Shown here one piece after another: positions 17,811-25,732 of a stretch of 64,000 nt of DNA; within the stretch, counting starts at the first letter, position 1, and every line of letters begins with the position of its first letter. The notes beneath the pieces are model-generated. The model ran no database searches. It was not told the origin of the DNA and was given only the letters and a program-made list of their open reading frames with translations. The position numbers were made by a program, and so were the translations under genes. Source of the stretch: Sporichthya polymorpha DSM 43042 (lineage in GTDB: Bacteria; Actinomycetota; Actinomycetes; Sporichthyales; Sporichthyaceae); the NCBI RefSeq assembly GCF_000384115.1, contig NZ_KB913029.1, positions 2,579,057-2,643,056 of the forward strand. The letters run 5' to 3'.

Positions 17811-17811
17811 C

Positions 17812-17828
17812 GCTCTCTCGCTGAGAGC
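17812..17828. terminator. short hairpin between convergent genes
   Basis: GCTCTC-N5-GAGAGC lies in the 24-base gap between the acetyltransferase-like gene and the opposing TetR gene. It may serve as a weak two-way terminator. Confidence 0.35.
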
Positions 17829-17834
17829 CGGGTG

Positions 17835-18470
17835 TCAGACGACGCTGACGCCCGCCTGCACCATCGCGCCGCGGAGCATCGCGCGGACGACCTCGGCGAA
17901 GAGTTCCTCCGTGGTGTTCCACGGGTTCGCGGCGACCGCGCGGGCCAGGTTGGTGTCGGTCGCCGGGTTCAGCGCCGGGAACGGTGTGCTGCGGTTCTCG
18001 GCGCCCTTGGTCGCGGTGATCAGGGCCGCGCCGACGGTCAGGGTCTCCAGGCCGTCGAGGACGAGCGCGTGCACCTCGACGGGCACGCCGGCCTCGGTCA
18101 TCAGCTCGGCCGCACTGTCGTAGAGCACGGAGAGCTGGTCACGCGGGAGGAATTCCAACAGGATCGGCGCCACGTTGGGGTGCTTGAGGATCGTCCGACG
18201 GAAGTTCACCGCCTGCTCGACGAACCAGTCCATCCACTTCTCGGGGTCCCGCTCCTTCGGGAACGGCGTCTGCCGGACCACGAGCCGCGCGACCTCGGCC
18301 ATGATGTCCGCCCGGTCCGCGAAGTGGTGGTAGAGCGAGGGCGCCCGGACGCCGAACTCCCTGGCCAACCGCGGTGTGCTGCAGGCCGTCAGGCCTTCGG
18401 CGTCGATGATCCGCAGGGCGGCGGCCACGACGGACTCGCGGGTCAGCAGCGGCTGGGACGGGCGTGCCAT
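17835..18470 (-). CDS. TetR-family regulator, candidate master repressor of the island
   Basis: 211-residue TetR protein. The helix-turn-helix lies at about residues 30-50 (LAREFGVRAPSLYHHFADRA), a form close to TetR(C)-type regulators, and the C-terminal domain is helical. It is divergent from the aldehyde dehydrogenase operon. The 132-base spacer holds two variants of the CTA-N7-TAG dyad, one 15 bases from its own start and one at the promoter of the opposite operon. It is therefore the best candidate to bind the dyad at all island promoters and to control itself. The inducer is unknown, probably a CoA ester of the pathway. Confidence 0.88.
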   Translation of the reverse strand: MARPSQPLLTRESVVAAALRIIDAEGLTACSTPRLAREFGVRAPSLYHHFADRADIMAEVARLVVRQTPFPKERDPEKWMDWFVEQAVNFRRTILKHPNVAPILLEFLPRDQLSVLYDSAAELMTEAGVPVEVHALVLDGLETLTVGAALITATKGAENRSTPFPALNPATDTNLARAVAANPWNTTEELFAEVVRAMLRGAMVQAGVSVV

Positions 18471-18484
18471 GAGGGCAGTATGCC

Positions 18485-18497
18485 CTACTACCTGAAG
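18485..18497. promoter_or_regulatory. variant of the shared dyad before the TetR gene
   Basis: CTACTACCTGAAG followed by GTTT: CTA-N7-AAG, the same deviation as the site at 18555. It sits 15 bases upstream of the TetR start, suggesting autoregulation. Confidence 0.45.
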
Positions 18498-18540
18498 GTT
18501 TCTGACCAGACCGACGTGATGTTTCCGCAGGTCGGAGGCC

Positions 18541-18577
18541 TTGGACGGAATAACCTACAGTGATAAGGTTTAGGTAG
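18541..18577 (+). promoter_or_regulatory. promoter with overlapping dyad for the ALDH-P450 operon
   Basis: TTGGAC (18541-18546), 17 bases, then TAAGGT (18564-18569) form a plausible promoter. The dyad AACCTA...AAGGTT (CTA-N7-AAG core at 18555-18567) covers the -10, and a further TAGGTAG follows. Binding would block transcription of the operon starting at 18603. Confidence 0.55.
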
Positions 18578-18602
18578 CCGAAGCGAAGGATGCTCTCCGC
18601 CC

Positions 18603-20105
18603 ATGCATCGCTATCTGAACTTCGTCGACGGTGCCTGGAGCGACAGTGCTGCTCCGCGCCTCGACGTGGACAACCCGTCCACCGGTGAGGTCGTCGCGAC
18701 CCTGCCGGACTCGACGACGGTCGACGTCGACGCCGCGGTCGCGGCCGCCCGCCGCGCGTTCGTCGACGGCCCCTGGGCCCGGATGACTCCGGCCGACCGC
18801 GCCGACGTCCTGCGCGGCCTCGCCGGTGCCCTCGAGGCCCGGTTCGACACCCTGGCCGACGGCCTGGTCGCCGACACCGGGACCACGGCCCGCCTCGCGC
18901 CGATGCTGCAGGCCGGCGCACCGCTGGCCCACCTGCGGGACTTCGCCGACATGGCCCCGCTGCTGAGCGAGCCGGTCCCGTTCCCGATCCAGACGACGCC
19001 GGGCCTCGGCCAGTGGGAGCTGCACCGGGAGCCGCTCGGCGTCGTCGCCGGCTTCACCGCCTACAACTTCCCGCTGTTCCTCGCCGTGTGGAAGGCCGCG
19101 CCGGCGATGCTCGCGGGCAACACCGTCGTGCTGAAGCCCTCGCCGCTCACGCCGTTCGGCCTGAACGCGCTCGCCGAGGCGTGCCTCGAGGTCGGTCTCC
19201 CGCCGGGCGTGCTCAACATCGTCCACGGTGACCGCATCGCGGGGGAGGCGCTCGTCGCGCACCGCGACGTCGATCTCGTGACCTTCACCGGCAGCACCGC
19301 GGTCGGCAAGGCCGTGATGGCCGCCGCGGCCGGCACGGCCAAGGAGGTTCTGCTCGAGCTCGGGGGCAAGTCGCCCGGGATCGTGCTCCCCGACGCGAAT
19401 GCGGAACTCGCGGTGCGGGGAACGCTGTTCAGCAGCATGATGAACAGCGGCCAGGCCTGCGTGGCGACCACCCGGATGCTCGTGCCGGACTCGCGCTACG
19501 ACGAGTTCTGCGAGCTCCTGGCCGCGCGCGCGCGTGAGATGGTCCTCGGCCCGGCCGACGACCCGCTGACCGACGTCGGCCCGGTCGTCAGCGCCCGTCA
19601 GTGCGAGAAGGTGGAGAAGTTCATCGCCACCGCCGTCGAGCAGGGCGCCCGCGTGCTCGTCGGCGACGAACGGCCCGAGGGCCTCCCGGCCGGCGGGCAC
19701 TACGTGAGCCCGACCGTGCTCGTCGACCTCGACAACGACAACGTCGCGGCCAAGGACGAGATCTTCGGCCCGGTGCTCTCGGTTCTCCGGTACTCGGACG
19801 TCGAGGACGCGATTCGCATCGCCAACGACAGCGAGTACGGATTGGCCGCCTCGGTCTGGGGCACCGACCTGGGACGCGCCCGCGCGGTTGCCAGCCGCAT
19901 CCAGTCCGGTCTTTGCTGGATCAACGACGTCGCCCAGGCGGACGTGCGGCGGACCCCGTTCGCGGGCAAGAAGCAGAGCGGTGTCGGTTCCGAACTGGGG
20001 ACCGACGGTCTGTACGCGTACACGAAGACGAAGAGCCTGTACACCGCGCTCGACGCGGACATCGACGCCCGGCCGTACTCAGCGGTGGGCGGTGAGTGGG
20101 AGTGA
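18603..20105 (+). CDS. aldehyde dehydrogenase (copy 1)
   Basis: 500-residue NAD(P)-dependent aldehyde dehydrogenase. The cofactor region holds FTGSTAVGKAV, the general base is Glu252 in LELGGKSP, and the nucleophile is Cys286 in NSGQACVATTR. The C-terminal EIFGPVLSVL segment is normal. It heads an operon with a ferredoxin, a P450, an SCP2 protein, a DUF35 protein and a thiolase-like protein. It would oxidise an aldehyde made by the P450 or alcohol dehydrogenase to the acid ready for CoA activation. Confidence 0.93.
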   Translation: MHRYLNFVDGAWSDSAAPRLDVDNPSTGEVVATLPDSTTVDVDAAVAAARRAFVDGPWARMTPADRADVLRGLAGALEARFDTLADGLVADTGTTARLAPMLQAGAPLAHLRDFADMAPLLSEPVPFPIQTTPGLGQWELHREPLGVVAGFTAYNFPLFLAVWKAAPAMLAGNTVVLKPSPLTPFGLNALAEACLEVGLPPGVLNIVHGDRIAGEALVAHRDVDLVTFTGSTAVGKAVMAAAAGTAKEVLLELGGKSPGIVLPDANAELAVRGTLFSSMMNSGQACVATTRMLVPDSRYDEFCELLAARAREMVLGPADDPLTDVGPVVSARQCEKVEKFIATAVEQGARVLVGDERPEGLPAGGHYVSPTVLVDLDNDNVAAKDEIFGPVLSVLRYSDVEDAIRIANDSEYGLAASVWGTDLGRARAVASRIQSGLCWINDVAQADVRRTPFAGKKQSGVGSELGTDGLYAYTKTKSLYTALDADIDARPYSAVGGEWE

Positions 20106-20323
20106 CGCAGATGAAGGTCGACATCGACCGCGAGAAGTGCGCCGGCCACGGCCGTTGCTACGTCTTCGCCCCGGACGTGTTCGAGCCGGACGACGAGGGC
20201 TTCGCGGTCCCCATCAACAAGACCCCCGGCGAGCGTGACCGCGACGCCGTTCTGAAGGCCCAGCGCAACTGTCCCGAGCAGGCTGTCATCGTGGACGAGA
20301 CCACGAAGAGCGAGGTGGCGTGA
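20102..20323 (+). CDS. P450-type [3Fe-4S] ferredoxin
   Basis: 73-residue ferredoxin with the pattern CAGHGRCYVFAPDVF and a final CPEQAV: the second cluster position is His, as in the small ferredoxins that serve bacterial P450s. A GTG at 20102 overlaps the preceding stop and is preferred; an ATG at 20111 is the alternative. Its stop overlaps the ATG of the P450 at 20323. It is the only ferredoxin in the window, so it probably feeds all three P450s and perhaps the Rieske oxygenases. Confidence 0.9.
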   Translation: MTQMKVDIDREKCAGHGRCYVFAPDVFEPDDEGFAVPINKTPGERDRDAVLKAQRNCPEQAVIVDETTKSEVA

Positions 20324-21603
20324 TGACCGACGTGATCGCGGAGCCGCAGGCGGGCGGCTGCCCGTTCAAGACGGCGGAGTCCCCGGAGATCCAGACCGAC
20401 TTCGACATCCACGACCCCAACCGGGTCGAGACGGTCCACGGCGACTACGCCGAGCTGCGCGACCGGTGCCCGGTCGCCCGGTCCACCACGTGGGGCGGCC
20501 ACTGGGTGATGACCCGCTACGAGGACATCATGGAGGTCATGCGCAAGCCGGAGATCTTCTCCAGCGAGTGCGTGAACATCCCGCCGACCATCGGCCAGGA
20601 CGGGCCGATGATCCCGCTCGAGGTCGACCCGCCGGACCACACCACGTACCGGCAGATCATGACCCCGCTGTTCTCGCCGACCCGTATGCGCAAGCTCGAG
20701 CCGGAGATCCGCGCGCTGGTCCTCGAGCTCCTCGACCAGATCGGCGACGCGAGCGAGATCGACTTCGTCGAGGCCTTCGCCAAGGAGCTTCCGACCCGGG
20801 TGTTCCTCAAGCTGATGGGCTGGCCGGAGACCGACGCCGACCGCATGAACGACTGGGTCGACCGCATCGTGCTCGGTCTCCCCGGCGCCTCCGAGGAGGA
20901 CAACACCGCCTTCCGCATGGAGGCCGCGCTCGAGACCTACGCGTACTTCGCGGAGATGATCGACGACCGCATCGAGCAGCGCGACAACGAGGGCCAGGTC
21001 GAGATCGACGCGGACACCGCCGACGTCACCGAGGTCCTCGTCAACGCGAAGTTCGGCGACCGTGAGCTCACGCAGTTCGAGATGCTGAACATCTTCTTCC
21101 TGATGATGATCGGCGGCCTGCACACCGTGCAGGGTCAGCTCGCGCACAGCTGGATCCACCTCGCGCAGAACCCCGCCAAGCGCAAGGAGCTCGTCGAGCA
21201 CCCCGAGCTCATCCCGTCCGCCGTCGAGGAGATGCTCCGCCTCGAGGCCGCCGTCGCCGGCGCCCGCGTGGTCAAGGAGGACGTCGTCGTCGGCGGCGTG
21301 CAGCTCAAGGCCGGCGACCGCGTCCTGATCCCGCTCGCGGCCGCGAACCGCGACCCGGAGAAGTTCGAGAACCCGGACGACATCGACTTCACCCGTGAGC
21401 CGAACCCGCACGTCACGTTCGGCGGCGGCCGGCACCGTTGCCTCGGTTCGCACCTCGCGCGCATCGAGCTCAACATCGCTTTCGAGGAGTGGCACAAGCG
21501 GTACCCGGACTACCGGCTGCACCCCGAGAAGCCGTACAAGAAGCACCTGAGCCAGGTCCGCGGCGTCGAGAGCCTGCCGCTGCTGCTCAACCAGTCCATC
21601 TGA
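20323..21603 (+). CDS. cytochrome P450 (second copy)
   Basis: 426-residue P450. Heme loop FGGGRHRCLGSHLAR with Cys373; ExxR in EEMLR; I-helix GGLHTVQG with His267 where an acid is usual. The N-terminal TDFDIHDP matches the other two copies, but an extra GGCPF leader is present. The start ATG overlaps the ferredoxin stop (TGATG), and the pair is surely made together. It presumably hydroxylates a pathway intermediate; the partner aldehyde dehydrogenase and SCP2 protein suggest a lipid-like chain. Confidence 0.94.
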   Translation: MTDVIAEPQAGGCPFKTAESPEIQTDFDIHDPNRVETVHGDYAELRDRCPVARSTTWGGHWVMTRYEDIMEVMRKPEIFSSECVNIPPTIGQDGPMIPLEVDPPDHTTYRQIMTPLFSPTRMRKLEPEIRALVLELLDQIGDASEIDFVEAFAKELPTRVFLKLMGWPETDADRMNDWVDRIVLGLPGASEEDNTAFRMEAALETYAYFAEMIDDRIEQRDNEGQVEIDADTADVTEVLVNAKFGDRELTQFEMLNIFFLMMIGGLHTVQGQLAHSWIHLAQNPAKRKELVEHPELIPSAVEEMLRLEAAVAGARVVKEDVVVGGVQLKAGDRVLIPLAAANRDPEKFENPDDIDFTREPNPHVTFGGGRHRCLGSHLARIELNIAFEEWHKRYPDYRLHPEKPYKKHLSQVRGVESLPLLLNQSI

Positions 21604-21648
21604 CCGGCCCCCGCCACCACCGCACCACCACAGACTCGGGAGAACCCA

Positions 21649-22038
21649 ATGGCAGTCAAGCTCGGAACCGTCGACTTCTACCAGGCCATGGCCGATGCGC
21701 TGAACAGCGATCCGGAGTGGGCGGAGAAGGGCAAGAACCTCAACTACCGCATGGTCTACAACTACGAGGCTCCGATCGAGGGCTCGTTCCACGCGAAGTT
21801 CGAGAACGGCAAGGTCACCGAGGTCCGCGACGCGTCGCCGCAGGACGCCGAGGAGGCGGACTTCGTCATCAGCGGCTCGTCCGACACCTGGGCCGGGGTC
21901 TTCAAGAAGGAGATCAACCCGACCGTCGCCCTGACCCGGGGTCAGCTCCGTGTCCGCGGCAAGATGTCGCAGCTGCTGAAGAACATGTCGGCGTTCCAGT
22001 ACGTGATCGTCGCCATGACCCAGGTCGAGTTCGAGTAG
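21649..22038 (+). CDS. SCP2-like sterol/lipid carrier protein
   Basis: 129-residue single-domain protein resembling the SCP-2 sterol carrier fold: IEGSFHAKFENGKVTEV gives the antiparallel strands, ADFVISGSSDTWAGVFKKEINP the long helix, and LTRGQLRVRGKMSQLL the final conserved block. Such proteins bind acyl-CoAs or sterol-like ligands. It lies between a P450 and a DUF35/thiolase pair and may hand a bulky CoA ester to them. Family call is by motif only. Confidence 0.75.
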   Translation: MAVKLGTVDFYQAMADALNSDPEWAEKGKNLNYRMVYNYEAPIEGSFHAKFENGKVTEVRDASPQDAEEADFVISGSSDTWAGVFKKEINPTVALTRGQLRVRGKMSQLLKNMSAFQYVIVAMTQVEFE

Positions 22039-22048
22039 GTCGCACGCC

Positions 22049-22465
22049 TTGACGACGCTCCAGCGCTTCGGGCTCGAGGGCCCTTCCCACAACCGACACG
22101 ACGAAGGCCACTGGGACGGCCTGCGAGCGGGTGAGTTCCGGATCCAGCGCTGTACCGCGTGTGCGCGCTGGATCTGGATCGCCCAGCCGCTCTGCCCGTC
22201 CTGCCACACCTTCGACCCGGGGTGGGAGGCCGTCGAGCCCGCCGGCGTCGTCTACGCCTGGACCCGCACGCACAAGGCGTTCCACCCGACCGCCGAGGTG
22301 CCGTACACGACGGTCCTGGTCGAACTGCCCCAGGCCGGCAACACCCGGGTCCTCGGTCTCTACGCGGGCACCGAGGACCCGGTGATCGGCTCCCGGGTGG
22401 TGGGGACCTTCGAACCCGCCCCGGACGAGAACAGCTGGCCCCTGATCCGCTGGAGTGCGGCATGA
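22049..22465 (+). CDS. DUF35 zinc-ribbon/OB-fold protein (copy 1)
   Basis: 138-residue DUF35 protein beginning with TTG. The rubredoxin-like zinc ribbon is C-T-A-C and C-P-S-C, 16 residues apart, followed by an OB-fold (AGVVYAWTRTHKAFHP, PYTTVLVEL). Such proteins bind acyl-CoA and act as obligate partners of thiolase-like enzymes, as ChsH2 does for Ltp2 in steroid side-chain aldol cleavage. Its stop overlaps the ATG of the thiolase-like gene (ATGA), supporting a complex between the two products. Confidence 0.87.
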   Translation: MTTLQRFGLEGPSHNRHDEGHWDGLRAGEFRIQRCTACARWIWIAQPLCPSCHTFDPGWEAVEPAGVVYAWTRTHKAFHPTAEVPYTTVLVELPQAGNTRVLGLYAGTEDPVIGSRVVGTFEPAPDENSWPLIRWSAA

Positions 22466-23628
22466 GCATCCGCGGAGCAGCCGCCGTCGTCGGCGTCGGG
22501 CAGACCCCGTACTACAAGCGCAACACCGCCCCGCGCAGCACGCGGGGTCTCGTCGCCGAGGCCGTGATCCAGGCCGCGCAGGACGCCGGCATCGACCCCC
22601 GCGACATCGACGGCTTCGCCTCGTGGGGCGACGACCCCACCGAGGGCACCCACATCGCGACCGCGCTCGGCGTGCGCGAACTCCGTTGGTCCTCGCTCGC
22701 ATGGGGCGGCGGTGGCGGCGGGCAGGTCCCGTCGATCCTCCAGGCCGTCGCGGCGATCGCGACCGGCATGGCGGACTGCGTCGTCGTCTACCGCGGCATG
22801 AACCAGGCCGAGGAAGGCCGGCTGCCGTACGCCAAGGGTCACTTCGACACCCAGTACTCCGCGCACGGCATCCTCACGCCTGTCCAGACCTGCGCGCTGC
22901 GCACCCAGCGGATGCTCGAGATCGACAAGGTCCCGCCGTCCGCCCTCGAGGCCCTCGCGCTCGCGGGCTACCACCACGCGCAGAACAACCCGCGTGCCGT
23001 GGCCTACGGCCAGCCGCTCGACGCCGAGGCGTACCGCGCCTCGCGCCTGATCTCCGAGCCGCTGCGCCTCAACGACTGCTCCCGCGAGAACGACGGCGCC
23101 GGGGCGATCCTGCTCGTGTCCGCCGACCGCGCGAAGGACACCCGGGGCAAGCCGGCCTACGTACTCGGCGGCGTCCAGGGTTTCGTCGCCGGCTGGGGCG
23201 AGCTGACGGAGAACCACAACCCGTACACCTCGAACGGCCTGCTGCCGCCGATGGTCGAGCGGCTGTGGCGCGAGTCCGGGGTCGGTGTCGAGGACGTCGA
23301 CGTCACCCAGGTCTACGAGAACTTCACGGGTCCCGCGGTGGCCGCGCTCATCGACGTCGGTCTCGTCCCGCCCGGCCCCGCCGCCGGCGAGGTGATGACG
23401 CTGGAGAACCTGACGGTCGAGAAGGGCCGACTGCCGATGAACACCGCCGGCGGCAACCTCGCCGACGGGTTCGTCCACGGCATCGGCGTCGTCCTGGAAG
23501 CGGTCCGCCAGATCCGCGGGGACTCCCCGAACCCGGTCGCGGACGCGAAGGTCTCGCTGCTCCTCGGCGGCCCGATGGCCCCCCAGGTCGGCGCGATGCT
23601 CTTCGGTTCCGCCGACGCGCTCGCCTGA
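22462..23628 (+). CDS. thiolase-like lipid-transfer/aldolase protein (copy 1)
   Basis: 388-residue thiolase-fold protein of the Ltp/SCP-x type. VVGVGQTPYYKRNT and AAQDAGIDPRDIDGFASW are the normal N-terminal half; the central glycine-rich WGGGGGGQ has no cysteine at the thiolase nucleophile position. NTAGGNLADGFVHGIG matches the C-terminal half motif. Without the nucleophile it may be a retro-aldolase such as Ltp2 rather than a true thiolase. It forms a pair with the DUF35 protein before it; a second pair exists at 44176-45872. Confidence 0.88.
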   Translation: MSIRGAAAVVGVGQTPYYKRNTAPRSTRGLVAEAVIQAAQDAGIDPRDIDGFASWGDDPTEGTHIATALGVRELRWSSLAWGGGGGGQVPSILQAVAAIATGMADCVVVYRGMNQAEEGRLPYAKGHFDTQYSAHGILTPVQTCALRTQRMLEIDKVPPSALEALALAGYHHAQNNPRAVAYGQPLDAEAYRASRLISEPLRLNDCSRENDGAGAILLVSADRAKDTRGKPAYVLGGVQGFVAGWGELTENHNPYTSNGLLPPMVERLWRESGVGVEDVDVTQVYENFTGPAVAALIDVGLVPPGPAAGEVMTLENLTVEKGRLPMNTAGGNLADGFVHGIGVVLEAVRQIRGDSPNPVADAKVSLLLGGPMAPQVGAMLFGSADALA

Positions 23629-23634
23629 CGCTGA

Positions 23635-23682
23635 GTCAGTCGGCGGGTCAGTCACCGGCCCAGTCAGCGGGTCAGTCGGCCG
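23635..23682. repeat. four imperfect 12-bp tandem repeats
   Basis: Units beginning GTCAGTCGGCGG, GTCAGTCACCGG, CCCAGTCAGCGG and GTCAGTCGGCCG lie in register at the junction between the thiolase-like gene and the opposing TetR gene. The TetR stop codon is inside the last unit. The repeat gives stop codons on the reverse strand (TGACTGA) and may also aid termination. Confidence 0.7.
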
Positions 23683-24289
23683 GCTGTCGCAGCGCGGCGA
23701 TGACGTAGGTCGACATCCAGTCGCGGATGCGGTCGTCGTCGAGGCCGAACCCGGCGGAGTTCTCCACCAGGGCGAACTGGGCGAACATGATCCACTGGAT
23801 CAGCTCGTCCAGCGGGCGGTCGGTCCGCAGACCGTGGTGCTCCTGGGCGTCGGTGAGCAGGGGAGTCCAGAACTCGCCGAGAATCGCGAGCACGCGCTCG
23901 GACTCCAGGAACATCGGCGTGAGCTGCGCGAACTCGGCGTCGACCAGCAGCCGCACGTACGGATTGGCGAGGGACTCCGCCACCGTCAGGTAGGCGGCGT
24001 GCGCCACGCGGTCCAGGCCGCGGCCGCGCAGCCGGCGGCGGGTGCTGTCGAGGAGCTGCTGCACCTGCCGGGCGACGACCTCGAGGATCAGGTCGTCCTT
24101 CGACGCGAAGTAGTAGTACACGGTCGGGCGCGAGACGCCGAGTGCGTTCGCGACGTCGTCCATGTTCGTCCCCCGGATGCCCTGCTTCTCGAAGCAGGCG
24201 AGGGCGGCGTCGTGTATCCGCGTCCGCGGGTCGGTGCCAAGGGCCGACTTCGGGCCGCGCTTGCGGCTCCCGGTTTCGTCGTCCCCCAT
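23672..24289 (-). CDS. TetR-family regulator
   Basis: 205-residue TetR protein. The helix-turn-helix is NMDDVANALGVSRPTVYYYF at about residues 40-60; the rest is helical with IQWIMFAQFALVEN near the C-terminus. It is transcribed away from the alcohol dehydrogenase/ligase unit across a 327-base spacer rich in dyads. It could share control of that unit, or recognise the TGAC-N14-GTCA or CACGTAACGTG palindromes in the spacer. It is an alternative candidate for the shared CTA-N7-TAG repressor. Confidence 0.88.
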   Translation of the reverse strand: MGDDETGSRKRGPKSALGTDPRTRIHDAALACFEKQGIRGTNMDDVANALGVSRPTVYYYFASKDDLILEVVARQVQQLLDSTRRRLRGRGLDRVAHAAYLTVAESLANPYVRLLVDAEFAQLTPMFLESERVLAILGEFWTPLLTDAQEHHGLRTDRPLDELIQWIMFAQFALVENSAGFGLDDDRIRDWMSTYVIAALRQPAD

Positions 24290-24341
24290 GGCGGCGAGTT
24301 TAGGGCGGCCGCCTGAACCGGGGCTCAGCCGAATCGAAATA

Positions 24342-24371
24342 TTGACAGATGTGCGTTGAAGTCAGTATTTA
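24342..24371 (+). promoter_or_regulatory. distal TTGACA / TATTTA promoter
   Basis: Consensus -35 TTGACA at 24342-24347, 18-base spacer, then TATTTA at 24366-24371. A transcript from here would have a leader of about 240 bases before the alcohol dehydrogenase start. Confidence 0.45.
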
Positions 24372-24424
24372 TGGAGAGCGACGAAACATACTCCACGTAA
24401 CGTGCCAGGTCAGACGCGAGTTAC

Positions 24425-24437
24425 CTACGTGTAGTAA
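24425..24437. promoter_or_regulatory. variant of the shared dyad
   Basis: ACCTACGTGTAGTAAGT holds CTA-N7-TAA with matching outer bases, a single change from the shared dyad. It would be a second site 98 bases upstream of the exact copy at 24523. Confidence 0.4.
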
Positions 24438-24495
24438 GTGCCCGCTCGCTTCGAGTGAAGATGTCCGGATCGTGTCCGGGGTTCCCGTTCGCCCG

Positions 24496-24535
24496 TTGAC
24501 GGCGTGGTCATGTCTCCTTAGACTAAAGCCTGTAG
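24496..24535 (+). promoter_or_regulatory. promoter with overlapping CTA-N7-TAG operator
   Basis: TTGACG (24496-24501), 17 bases, TAGACT (24519-24524) is a good promoter. CTAAAGCCTGTAG at 24523-24535 is an exact dyad that begins on the last bases of the -10, a classic repressor position. It drives the alcohol dehydrogenase and ligase genes. Confidence 0.7.
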
Positions 24536-24616
24536 GTTTCATCGGCGTTGCTGCGGACGCCGTCCCGACGATCACCCGTTCGGGGGCACCGCGGCCAGCA
24601 GTGAGGGGTCACCAGG

Positions 24617-25732
24617 GTGACGATCACGTCGAGGGCAGCGGTCCTCTTCGAAGCTCCGGGGGAATGGGAGATCGTCGAGGTACAGGTCGACGAGCCCAAG
24701 GAGCACGAGGTGCTCGTCCGGTACGTGACCGCGGGCCTCTGCCACTCCGACGACCACGTCGCCAAGGGCGACGTGCCGATGGCGCACCTGCCCCTGTGCG
24801 GTGGCCACGAGGGCGCCGGCATCGTCGAGGCCGTCGGCCCGGGTGTCCGCAACCTGCAGCCCGGTGACCACGTCATCGCGGCGTTCATCCCGAGCTGCGG
24901 GCACTGTCGCTGGTGCGCGACCGGGATGCAGAACCTCTGCGACAACGGCGCCTTCATGATGATGGGCACGCAGCTCGACGGCACGTACCGCATGCATCAC
25001 AAGGGTCAGGACGTCGCGCAGACGTCGCTGGTCTCCACGTTCTCCGAGTACGCCGTCATCCCCGAGTGGGGCGCGCTGAAGATCGACAAGGACCTGCCGC
25101 TGCAGTCCGTCGCGCTCCTGGGCTGCGGTGTCCCCACCGGCTGGGGTTCGGCGGTCAACGCCGCGCAGGTCCGCCCCGGTGACGTCGTCATCGTCATGGG
25201 CACCGGCGGCATCGGCATCAACGCCGTCCAGGGCGCCAAGCACGCGGGGGCGGCGCGGATCATCGCCGTCGACCCGGTGCAGTTCAAGCGCGAGAGCGCG
25301 CTGAAGCTCGGCGCCACCGACGCGGTCGAGAACATGACGCAGGCGACCGACCTCGCGCAGTCCCTGACGAACGGTCAGGGCGCCGACTCGGCCATCGTCA
25401 CCGTCGGCGTCGCCAAGGGCGAGCACGTCGGCCAGGCCTTCGCCTCGATCCGCAAGGCCGGCACCGTCGTGCTGACCGCGGTCTCGAACATCGACGAGGC
25501 GAACATCCCGGTCAGCCTCTTCGAGATGGCCATGTTCCAGAAGCGGATCCAGGGCGCCCTGTTCGGCATGATGTCGCCACAGGCCGCGATCCCGCACTTC
25601 CTGAACCTCTATCGGCAGGGTCAGCTGCACCTCGACGAGCTCGTCTCGAAGCGGTACCCACTGGAGGAGATCAACACCGCGTACGCGGACATGCACGCGG
25701 GCACCAACATCCGTGGGGTGGTGGACTTCTGA
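24617..25732 (+). CDS. zinc alcohol dehydrogenase, NDMA-dependent type
   Basis: 371-residue medium-chain zinc alcohol dehydrogenase. Catalytic zinc site GLCHSDDH and GGHEGAG; structural zinc site CGHCRWCATGMQNLC; nucleotide fold GTGGIGINAVQGA. The wording matches the actinobacterial NDMA-dependent family, in which the tightly bound NADH is thought to be recycled by mycofactocin; that link is from family knowledge and no mycofactocin genes are in this window. GTG start behind GAGGGG. It overlaps the ligase gene by one base and probably oxidises a pathway alcohol. Confidence 0.9.
   Translation: MTITSRAAVLFEAPGEWEIVEVQVDEPKEHEVLVRYVTAGLCHSDDHVAKGDVPMAHLPLCGGHEGAGIVEAVGPGVRNLQPGDHVIAAFIPSCGHCRWCATGMQNLCDNGAFMMMGTQLDGTYRMHHKGQDVAQTSLVSTFSEYAVIPEWGALKIDKDLPLQSVALLGCGVPTGWGSAVNAAQVRPGDVVIVMGTGGIGINAVQGAKHAGAARIIAVDPVQFKRESALKLGATDAVENMTQATDLAQSLTNGQGADSAIVTVGVAKGEHVGQAFASIRKAGTVVLTAVSNIDEANIPVSLFEMAMFQKRIQGALFGMMSPQAAIPHFLNLYRQGQLHLDELVSKRYPLEEINTAYADMHAGTNIRGVVDF

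Larger units (their letters stand above)
24290..24616. other. 327-base intergenic region with several dyads
   Basis: No convincing gene lies here. The region is visibly less GC-rich than the genes. It contains a TTGACA-type promoter (24342-24371) pointing right with no reading frame of its own, a perfect CACGT-A-ACGTG palindrome (24394-24404), a variant operator (24425-24437), and a second promoter with an exact operator (24496-24535). It may make a long leader for the downstream unit or a small RNA. Confidence 0.6.

Noticed and set aside
20158-22209. Very long minus-strand open frame opposite the ferredoxin, P450 and SCP2 genes
   Set aside because: It is antisense to clear genes and full of Arg, Asp, Val and Leu low-complexity typical of GC-rich shadows; similar cases at 25621, 33120, 35224 and 47083 were also dropped.
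24349-24867. Open frame of 172 codons running from the intergenic region into the alcohol dehydrogenase gene
   Set aside because: It overlaps the real gene in another frame, has no ribosome site and its second half is GC-rich shadow sequence.
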